Below are positions 54,528 to 64,000 of a DNA stretch of 64,000 nucleotides, in pieces; within the stretch, counting starts at the first letter, position 1, and each line of letters begins with the position of its first letter. The position numbers were made by a program, and so were the translations under genes. Origin of the DNA: CAVVGZ01 sp963747965 (lineage in GTDB: Bacteria; Chloroflexota; Anaerolineae; Anaerolineales; Anaerolineaceae); NCBI GenBank assembly GCA_963747965.1, contig CAVVGZ010000008.1, positions 248,001-312,000 on the forward strand, written 5' to 3'. The notes under the pieces are model-generated. The model searched no databases. It had not been told where the DNA came from and saw only the letters and a program-made list of their open reading frames with translations.

Positions 54528-56080
54528 ATATTCTTTCCCTTGGTGTGTTTTGTTATCAGGTTTTGCTTCAAGTCCCACAATCCCTGTGACAGGGACACAT
54601 GATAGGTATGCGGGTTCATCAGCCTTTTAACGCCGGGGTAAAGACGGTCTGTATCCTGTCTTGCGCACTACCCGGATTTCCTGGATGGTCGGAAATCGTA
54701 GACCGGTTTTCCATCGTCCAGGATCTGCACCAGCAGCGGTTCAATCTCGCTCAGAGTGCTCGCCTCCAGGCAGCGGTACTTGGTATGGTCAGAGGGGTGG
54801 TGTACATCAATCGATTCCATCTGGCGCGGGTCCTCCGTATCAAGACTGAGTAAATCGACAATTGCCTTCCCGCGGTCATCGTAAAGCCGCCAAATCCGCT
54901 TGGAGCCGGGGTTAATGGTCTTCTCAATCGACTCGGAGACTTTAATGCTGGGTATCCAATCTTCCTTTTTCTGGACTGCAACCAGCTTGTAAACGCCGTC
55001 CAGGGCGGGATCGCCTACCGACGTGATCAGGCTGGTCCCCACCCCATACACCAGTCTCTTGATCAGCTTTTCCGGGTCAACCCCGTATCGCTCTGCCTCA
55101 TCCTGGATCTGGGTGATGATCTGCCAGATTACCATTTCATCAATATTGTTGGAAAGTACAATGCTCGTCCCAGGAAAGCCGGCATCATCCAGCATTTTTG
55201 CCGATTTAATACTCAAATGTGCCAGGTCGCCCGAATCAAGGCGGATGCCGACCGGCTTATGTCCTTTGCGCTTTAAATCCTCAAAAACCTTGATGGCATT
55301 CGGAACACCGCTCTCCAGGGTATTAATCGTATCCACCAGCAGCAGGCAGTCATCCGGATAAATATCGGCATAGGCCTGGAAAGCAGCCAGTTCACCCCCA
55401 CCGATCGCCATAAATACCTGCACCATGGAATGGGCATGGGTCCCTTTGGGGGGAAACCCCAGCACGGAGGATACACCCACGTTGGAGGAATAATCCGCCC
55501 CCCCGATCAATGCCGCCCGCACACCGTTTATGGAAGCCCTTTCCTGGGCACGCCGCAGTCCAAATTCCAGCAGCACCTGTCCCCGGCCGCTGTCATGGAT
55601 TCTGGCAGCTTTGGTGGCAATCAGGGTGGGGAAATTCATATAATTTAACAATGGGGTTTCCAGGATTTGTGCTTTCGCCAGGGGACCCTTCACAACATTT
55701 AGAGGCACATTCGGGTGTACAACCCTGCCTTCAGGGATTGAAAACAAATCGATCCCCTCAAAATTACCATTCTTCCGCAGCCAGTTGAGAAAATCTTCCC
55801 CGAATAACTGCTGGCCTGTTGCGCTTTTCTGGGCACGCAGCATTTCCAGGTCCTGTGCCGTGATGCAGGCATCCTGCATCCAGTCTACCAGCCATTCAAG
55901 GCCAGCGTTAATGGAGTATCCCGCCTTGTGGATTCCGTAATCCGGATTGGACCGGTAATAATGGTCAAACTGTGCTGTCAGGTCATGAATTCCCATGCGG
56001 TAATAAAGCTGGGCCATCGTAAACTGGTACTGGTCTGTATATAAAAATCCCTCGGCAACTGGTTTTTGAGAAGATTTCAT
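54524..56080 (-). CDS. pncB: Nicotinate phosphoribosyltransferase, 3' end frameshifted
   Basis: Makes nicotinate mononucleotide in the NAD salvage pathway. Motifs are [31 protein letters not shown] and [14 protein letters not shown] (ribose-phosphate binding), with [11 protein letters not shown] later. The open frame stops at 54668 after KPVYDF, but the normal C-terminus ([12 protein letters not shown], then [21 protein letters not shown]) is recovered by adding a C near 54691 and removing a G near 54655. The corrected stop at 54524 overlaps the next start. The corrected length is about 518 aa. Confidence 0.92.
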
Positions 56081-56288
56081 TCCTTCCTGGTCTTTCTCCA
56101 GGCAAATTTTTCCTGGCTGGTTTTGATCGAATACTTACAAGGATATTATATTATCACGATTAAGTCAGGATGTATTCTGGTTATATTTGAAAGGTTAGGG
56201 CGCTGAGGACATCCATTAATCCCCCCGATCTTTCCTGAAGAAGGGATAAAATATCAATAAAGGAATCTCTTCAAGGTAAGGTGAAACG

Positions 56289-57050
56289 ATGTCTGATTTG
56301 AAAGGCAAGATTGGTATCATCACTGGATCCGCCCAGGGAATTGGAGCCGGATGCGCCCGGGTCATGGCGGATCACGGGGCAGATATTGTTATGGTGGATA
56401 TTTCCCCGGAGGAAAAAGCCGGGGAAACCATCGCCGCAGTTAAGGCATGCGGCAGCCGCCTGATTTACATCCAGGCAGATGTAACCGATTTCGACCAGGT
56501 ACAGGGTTTCGTAAAAGAGGTGGTCGATCAATGGGGCAGGATCGATATCCTGGTGAATAATGTCGGCACCCATTCTATCCCCCCTTATGCCATTGACAGC
56601 CTGGATTTGGATTCCTGGCACCGCTACCTGGATCTTAACCTGACCAGCATGTTCCTGTGCATTAAAGCAGTCCTGCCTGTCATGAAACAGCAAAAATGGG
56701 GCCGCATCATTAATATGAGTTCCTTAATTAGCCATAGGGGCAGCTATTCCGGGGATATTGCCTATACCGCCGGCAAAGCCGGCGTCAACGGGATTACCCT
56801 CGCCCTGTTCCGCTCAATTGCACCCTTCGGCATCACCATCAACTCGGTCGCTCCTGGTCTCATAGATACGGATATGCTGCACACCTTCATCCAGACAAAA
56901 GAAGCTATGCAGGAAAACATTAACCGTGTACCCCTGGGGCGCCTGGGTAAACCTGAAGAAGTTGGCGAACTGGTGGCATATCTGGGCTCCGACAAGGCAG
57001 CCTATATCACCGGTCAGTGGATTTCAATCAATGGAGGTGAATACGCCTGA
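56289..57050 (+). CDS. SDR family oxidoreductase (FabG/glucose dehydrogenase-like)
   Basis: A 253-aa classical short-chain dehydrogenase. NAD(P) motif TGSAQGIGAG (13-19), NNVG (90-93), catalytic Ser144/145, Tyr159 and Lys163 (YTAGK), and the PGLIDTDM loop. The Asp in VDIS at the second strand end suggests NAD rather than NADP. The C-terminal TGQWISINGGEYA is standard. The ATG at 56289 is preceded by AAGGTAAGG. Substrate is unknown. Confidence 0.9.
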   Translation: MSDLKGKIGIITGSAQGIGAGCARVMADHGADIVMVDISPEEKAGETIAAVKACGSRLIYIQADVTDFDQVQGFVKEVVDQWGRIDILVNNVGTHSIPPYAIDSLDLDSWHRYLDLNLTSMFLCIKAVLPVMKQQKWGRIINMSSLISHRGSYSGDIAYTAGKAGVNGITLALFRSIAPFGITINSVAPGLIDTDMLHTFIQTKEAMQENINRVPLGRLGKPEEVGELVAYLGSDKAAYITGQWISINGGEYA

Positions 57051-57358
57051 TGAGTGGAGGAACTGATTTCTTCATCCCGTGCGGACATCCCCAGGATAAA
57101 TCTTTCCAGCCAATAAAACCCGTACAAAATTTTTCGGCATGATCGAAATTTCATTTCAAATTGGCAAATTCCCCTGTTTTTATACCTATCCTGATACGAC
57201 GCGTCTCCCGGGTAAATAATTCTTACTCCAGCTGCAGGAATCCATCTTGAATATTTAACCATATTGGCTATACTCCTATTAGGCTATAATCAATTAGTTT
57301 GGTGCCGGAAATAGTATGGTAGGTACAGACTGGCAATTGACCGGCTTGAGGAGGACAA
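57051..57358 (+). promoter_or_regulatory. galE upstream region with candidate promoter
   Basis: About 308 bases with no ORF of note. Near its end is TTGAAT (57247-57252), 16 bases, TATACT (57269-57274), and a further TATAAT (57285-57290), giving one or two possible promoters for galE. Confidence 0.5.
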
Positions 57359-58369
57359 ATGGAGATATTAATCACCGGTGGAGCAGGATATATTGGCAGT
57401 ACGATCTGTTCCGCATTAAAGGATGAGGGGCATACCCCAATTATCCTGGATTCACTCATAACCGGAAAGCAGGAATTCACCCGCGACCATATTTTTTACA
57501 AAGCAGATATTGCAGATACCCACATCGTAGAAAAAATTTTTGACCAGCATCCGGATATCCATGCGACCATCCACTGCGCTGCGCTGATCAGTGTCCCTGA
57601 ATCCGTGGAGAAACCCTACCAGTATTACCGGGAAAACGTGGTCAAGTCCCTGGAATTCTTCCGGACCCTGAAGCGTTTGGGGTATCCCCGCGTGGTCTTC
57701 AGTTCCTCCGCCTCCATCTATGACAGCGTTGAAGGCTTTATGGTGCGCGAAGATTCGCCCCTCAAACCGTCCAGCCCCTATGCCCGCACCAAGTACATGA
57801 TGGAAATGGTGTTAAGTGATTTTTGTACAGCCTATGACCTGCAAGGGATTGCCCTGCGATATTTTAATCCGATCGGTGCAGACCCTGAAATGCGCTCCGG
57901 CATTCATGCCAAGGAAACCACCCTTGTGCTGGCAAAACTGGTCGACACTGCTTTAGGCCGGCAGGATAAATTCCAGATTACGGGTACCAACTGGCCTACC
58001 AGGGACGGTACCGGAATCCGGGATTATATTCATGTTTGGGACCTGGCGCTGGCGCATGTCAAGGCTGTCACCCAGTTCGATCAGGTGTTTCAACGCTCTG
58101 CCAACCCCGGTGACCGCTATCTCACCATCAATCTGGGTACCGGGCGGGGCGTCACCGTACGCGAACTGGTGCTGGCATTCGAAAAGGTATTCGGACAGGA
58201 GATCAATAAAGAAGAATGCCCGCCAAGACCGGGCGATGTAGCCGGCGCTTATGCCAATGCCGACCGTGCCAAAGCCTACCTGGATTGGGAAGCTGGATTA
58301 TCCATCGAGCAGGGTATTGCCGATGCCCTCAAGTGGGGTAAACTGCGTGACCAGGTCCTGGGAGATTAA
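57359..58369 (+). CDS. galE: UDP-glucose 4-epimerase
   Basis: An extended SDR that interconverts UDP-glucose and UDP-galactose (or the GlcNAc forms). NAD motif GGAGYIG (7-13), SSSASIYD (Ser catalytic), Tyr141/Lys145 (YARTK), RYFNPIGAD, and the C-terminal RPGDVAGAYAN. Length 336 aa is typical. The start has GGAGG just upstream. Followed by a strong terminator. Confidence 0.93.
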   Translation: MEILITGGAGYIGSTICSALKDEGHTPIILDSLITGKQEFTRDHIFYKADIADTHIVEKIFDQHPDIHATIHCAALISVPESVEKPYQYYRENVVKSLEFFRTLKRLGYPRVVFSSSASIYDSVEGFMVREDSPLKPSSPYARTKYMMEMVLSDFCTAYDLQGIALRYFNPIGADPEMRSGIHAKETTLVLAKLVDTALGRQDKFQITGTNWPTRDGTGIRDYIHVWDLALAHVKAVTQFDQVFQRSANPGDRYLTINLGTGRGVTVRELVLAFEKVFGQEINKEECPPRPGDVAGAYANADRAKAYLDWEAGLSIEQGIADALKWGKLRDQVLGD

Positions 58370-58402
58370 TTCGGCACCCTGTCTAACTATTCACATTAAT
58401 TA

Positions 58403-58447
58403 AAAACCTTACTGGTACATCAAGCAATCAGTAAGGTTTTCTGTTTT
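58403..58447. terminator. Bidirectional terminator between galE and holA
   Basis: A perfect 12-base stem (58403-58414 with 58429-58440) and 14-base loop. It is flanked by T-runs on both strands. Confidence 0.85.
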
Positions 58448-58464
58448 TTTCCAGATTCTTGACA

Positions 58465-59509
58465 CTAATTGGCACAAATCTCTGCCACCAGCAGGTTAAT
58501 TCCCAAAACAGGTGAAATCCGGCTGGTTTTCATATCTTCGTCGAGAACGATCAATTTATGGTAGATTTCTTCAATTTCTTTGAGGGAGAACCGTTTTGCC
58601 TGGCGCAGCAGTTTATTTGCCACGAAAGCGGGTTGATTAAGTTCCTGTTGGATGTTGGACACCTGCCCCCCCTCATCCAATATCTCCCGCGCCTGCAGCA
58701 ACAGTCGGAACTGTCGCACCACCATGTAGAATAGGCTGGATCGGATCACCCTGTTCCAATAAAATTTCCATATGTTTCACGGCTGTCCCGGCATCCCGTT
58801 CGGAGACAGCATCCACCAGGTCGAAAACATTGGACTGCATTCCGGAAGCGGTCAGCTTTTTTACATCACCAACCGCTACAGGCCTTTTTCTATCCACATA
58901 AGTAAGCAGCTTTTCTATTTCGTGATATGCCAGGGTTGTATCCATACCGGCCATATCCGCCAGGGTTTCTGCAGCAGCCGGTTCAAAACGGCCGCCCCCG
59001 TCCAGTGCTGTTTTTTGAATCCAGCCTGGCATTTCTTTAAGACTGGGCTGCCTGACATCGAGCATTTTTACCCTGCTGCCGGCAGCCAGATACCATTTCA
59101 CCAGCCAATGGTTAGGCTTGAGTATTTGCCAATCGATTTCCCATTCACCGGATTTATTTTTTTTATACCGCCAGGTATCTTTAATAATCAGGATGATGAG
59201 GCTGGTGCCTGGAATTTGATCGAGCAGTTTAAGAAACCGTTCCTGTGAGTTTCTTTCGGGCAGGCGGGATAAAGGATTGGATAGGATAACCAGCCGCTTC
59301 ATGCTGAGAAATGGGATGGAATATGCAGCGCTTCGCAGGTCTTCTTCGTTATAGGATGCTCCATCAAGATAGGTGGTGTTCATCTCCACCGATGCCGCAT
59401 CACCCAGGCTTTTTTGCGTATCAGAAATAAATTTGCGCCCGGCAAGCTCATCATCCCCGCGCAGAATGTAGATCAAGGCTATTGCTTCAACTTTATCCGG
59501 GCTGCCCAT
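58465..59509 (-). CDS. holA: DNA polymerase III delta subunit, frameshifted
   Basis: The clamp-loader subunit that opens the sliding clamp. The N-terminal frame has ALIYILRGDDELAGRKF, FLSMKRLVIL and the domain III start EKLLTYV...VFDLVDAVSERDAGTAVKHMEIL. The C-terminal frame has FYMVVRQFRLLLQAREIL and RQAKRFSLKEIEEIYHKLIVLD. A one-base indel near 58725-58735 separates them. The ATG at 59509 is favoured; TTG 59518 is the first frame codon. Corrected length is about 348 aa. An essential gene, so sequencing error is likely. Confidence 0.87.
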
Positions 59510-59583
59510 TTGAATCAATAATCCCGCTTTCTACCAGTCCATGGATGCAAACGGTTATCCTCCGTGGTGTATTGGAACGGTGA

Positions 59584-61460
<1,877 letters not shown>

Positions 61461-61737
61461 AAATTCCTCTCAATCTTTAAATAATTTACCAATTTTACAC
61501 CTTTTTTATCAATATTTTCCGAATGTTTCCATGCTCCTGCAGGACCCAACCCTGATAGTTTCATCAAAGATCCCGCCTGCTGTCATGCGGTCCTGCAGCA
61601 AATATTAACCGCATCCTCTTGATCTTCCCTAATAAAGGTGTTTGGTAAAGGCTGCAGCCCCCCACCTGTCTTTAGAGTGGTGCAAAGGTCACGTTTACTG
61701 CCAGCTTCTTTGGCCATTTTAACCCGGGTATTGTCCC

Positions 61738-63184
61738 TTACGTACCTTTTGAATCCGTAATTCCTTCGCCTTTGGCTGCGCTATTTCCTTCAAAATAGGC
61801 CAGCGACAACGCTTCTTTAAGGGAACGTGCTTCCTGTACCTGGATGCCCGCCGGCCATGATTCACCGCCGCGGATGCGCTTTGGAACAATGGCGCGTTTG
61901 AAACCCAGCTTGGCTGCCTCACGCAGTCTGGCGCTCATCTGTCCAACCCAGCGCATTTCCCCGGAGAGCCCTACTTCTCCAATGAGAACGGTATCCGCCC
62001 GGATCGCCCTATCCCCCAATGAGGAATGTATGGCTGCGGCAATAGCCAGGTCAGCAGCTGGCTCGCTGATTTGCAATCCGCCCACCACATTCACAAATAT
62101 ATCCTGGTCAGCCAGGCGTAAGCCCAGCCGCCGGCTGAGCACAGCAGTAATCAGCAGCAGGCGGTTAAAATCAACCCCGTTAGGAGTACGGCGCGGGTTA
62201 TTCAGCTGGGAATGGCTGGTGAGGCCCTGCAGTTCAACCAGCAGCGGTCGTGTGCCTTCCATGGTAACCGCAATGGCAGAACCCGGCGCATTAACCATCC
62301 GCTCTGCCAGGAATGCCTCCGATGGATTGGAAACTTCCAGTAACCCGTGTTCATGCATTTCAAAAACACCCACCTCGGAGGTCGCTCCGAACCGATTTTT
62401 CACCGAGCGAAGCAGGCGGAAGAACTGAAAACGGTCACCTTCCAGGTAGAGAACCGTGTCAACGATGTGTTCTAAAACCCGGGGTCCGGCAATCACGCCT
62501 TCTTTGGTAACATGCCCGATCAAAAAAATAGCAATTCCAGAAGATTTCGCCAGTTCACGCAGCCTGCCGGCACATTCGCGCACCTGTGAAACCGAACCGG
62601 CTGTAGATTCCAGCCCGGTAAGATACGTGGTCTGGATCGAATCAACAATTACCACCTGGGGAGAAATCGCTCTGGAATGGGTAAGGATGGCATCCAGGTT
62701 GGTTTCGGTAAGCAGATACAGATTCTTTGGCATAGCCACTGCTGCCTGTTTTTTATCGGGATGCAGCAAGCGTAAGGCCCGCATCTTGATCTGGCGTTCC
62801 GATTCTTCTCCCGAGACATACAGCACCCGCTCTGTTTGGGCGATGATCATGGCCATCTGTAAAAGCAGGGTGGACTTTCCAATCCCGGGATCGCCTCCCA
62901 CCAGGACAATCGAACCGGGCACAATCCCTCCCCCAAGGACTCGTTCAAACTCACCAATGGGTAGATGCAGGCGTGCTTCCACATCCCCTTCAATCTCATC
63001 AAGAAGCTTTGGCCTGGAATCAGAACCGCCAGCGGAGCCGGAATAGTATTATCGCATCCTGGGCTGATTCTACGATTTCCTCGACCATGCTCTCCCAACT
63101 GCCGCACTGCGGGCAGCGGCCCAGCGGGCGCGGGGAGGTTTTACCGCACTCCTGGCAGACATACTGCGTATGAATTTTTGCCAT
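61738..63184 (-). CDS. radA: DNA repair protein RadA, frameshifted
   Basis: A RecA-like branch-migration ATPase with an N-terminal zinc finger. From ATG 63184 (GGGAGG upstream) the chain reads MAKIHTQYVCQECGKTSPRPLGRCPQCGSW (four Cys). After an indel near 63035-63045 it continues SRPKLLDEIEGDVEARLHLPIGEFERVLGGG, with Walker A GGDPGIGKST, the RadA motif KNRFG and the Lon-like C-terminal domain (VGGLQISEPAADLA...GEVGLSGEMR). The corrected length is about 480 aa. Confidence 0.93.
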
Positions 63185-63814
63185 AATAGCCTCCCTCTCG
63201 CCATGCAGGTATTTGTGATAGGTAAAGTATAACGGAAATTGCAGGCAGCAAATGCCTGACTCCGGCTCAGGGTGGCGTTGGTTCACTGGCCTGCCCGGCG
63301 CATCCTCCAGCGGCATGGTTATTAATCCAGTGCCGCCTGCAGCGCGGTAAGGTATCATTAACAAAAATTCCGGAGAACAAAAATAGGTAAATTCAAGCAG
63401 GCAAGGCAAACGGCCATTATTCGCCGGTGATTGTCCAAAATGGAATATGGAATCTGTGGACACCGGAAACCTCTATTCAAATCAGGATGCATATATTCCA
63501 TATACTTGGGAGTCCGTCTGGCATTTGCTGAGCTGTACTGATCTTGGATTCAGACTTTTACCAGGATATCTCGCAATTTTATATAAGTGCTAATTATCAC
63601 TTATCCCTGGATAACCACCATCAAATGCTCCTGATGAACATTTGCCCATACCCTGTGCTTAATAATTTGCGCAATAAATATCCGGTAAAGGTTTTGACTC
63701 ATAACTATAAATCCATCAATGCCTGAACGGCATTGATGGATTTATAGTCTGGGGTATTCATGGTAAACATTCGTTGTAGATAATTTTAGTGAAAGCTCCC
63801 TCAAATCGCCTCTT
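63185..63814. other. Long intergenic region upstream of radA
   Basis: About 630 bases with no convincing gene. Apart from the radA ribosome site at its left edge and the 20-base inverted repeat at 63704-63748, nothing is recognised. Small frames here lack ribosome sites and protein-like composition. Confidence 0.4.
63704..63748. repeat. Perfect 20-base inverted repeat
   Basis: Arms 63704-63723 and 63729-63748 are exactly complementary with the five-base loop TGAAC. Neither strand has a T-run after the stem. It lies downstream of the partial minus-strand gene that ends at 63815. Confidence 0.7.
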
Positions 63815-64000
63815 TCACTTCTCTGCCATCGATACGAAAGGCGTATTCAATCCACAAACCGAGAAATCATCATAATGGGCATATGACCCGGCTTTCCAGA
63901 AATCATGCTCAATGGTAAAATATCCATCTTCAACCGGGTTTTTATCTGTCCACTTCAGCATCTGCGTGCCATCAATCCAAAGTTGGATCTCGCCTTGATA
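63815..64000 (-). CDS. LamG/3-keto-disaccharide hydrolase-like protein, C-terminal end
   Basis: The last 61 codons of a minus-strand gene that enters from beyond the window. The sequence (IQLWIDGTQMLKWTDKNP...GYFTIEHDF...AHYDDFSVCGL) is the final beta-strands of a concanavalin-like sandwich, similar in style to the lipoprotein at 16319-17143. It ends with TGA at 63815-63817. Function is unknown. Confidence 0.6.
   Translation of the reverse strand, partial: YQGEIQLWIDGTQMLKWTDKNPVEDGYFTIEHDFWKAGSYAHYDDFSVCGLNTPFVSMAEK

Overview
The window looks like a chromosomal segment of an uncultivated Chloroflexota bacterium, most likely Anaerolineae. This is inferred from gene content: a ycf45/SpoIIIAA-like R3H ATPase, PdxST, ABC-F, translin and Cas4-like proteins near ssb, many lipoproteins with Thr/Pro-rich linkers, and BTAD-type giant regulators. 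Base composition is moderate and coding density is high. No rRNA, CRISPR array, phage or conjugation gene is visible.

Layout. 1-1479: end of a polytopic membrane protein. 1547-17143: a long minus-strand run of plsC, a PrsW-like protease, a DsbA-cyclophilin lipoprotein, tmk, the R3H ATPase, a GNAT-like protein, pdxT, pdxS, a LysM protein, recN, a zinc-ribbon membrane protein, nadK, a membrane-tethered Cas4-like pair, translin, DUF3467, ssb and a lipoprotein. 17325-20834: a 1169-aa BTAD/STAND/TPR regulator. 20972-26203: mutS2, an ABC-F ATPase and a SIMPL protein. 26529-28827: an AT-richer accessory stretch with a cupredoxin, a PhnB-like protein and a dead IS1595-family insertion. 28969-39314: an ABC exporter, msrPQ, an amidohydrolase with a NicX-like protein, two tandem LysE exporters, an EamA transporter and gatB. 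39553-44120: two ArsR-controlled units, arsR-acr3 and the convergent arsR-thioredoxin-GcvH-like-DGC-DGC-OsmC operon. 44474-46660: an octaheme HAO-like cytochrome with a membrane partner. 46890-64000: tRNA-Arg, a DEAD-box helicase with a leader attenuator, surE, ychF, tRNA-Leu, a decayed GH13 gene, ridA, a SRPBCC protein, pncB, an SDR, galE, holA, metY, a DUF6391 protein, radA and the end of a LamG-like protein.

About a dozen genes carry single-nucleotide frameshifts, several in or beside short homopolymers (mutS2, ychF, surE, pncB). Because conserved housekeeping genes such as holA, ychF, radA and pncB are hit, most are probably assembly or sequencing indels. The GH13 gene and the transposase look like real decay.

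The most interesting material is threefold. First is the ArsR regulon, where near-identical operators (ATTC-N8-GAAT) overlap the start codons of two apparently leaderless arsR genes, with a third degenerate copy before the thioredoxin gene. Second is the ssb-DUF3467-translin-split-Cas4 cluster, in which the four expected Fe-S cysteines are divided between two single-span membrane proteins. Third is the octaheme cytochrome/membrane protein pair. All functional links are inferred from sequence and context.
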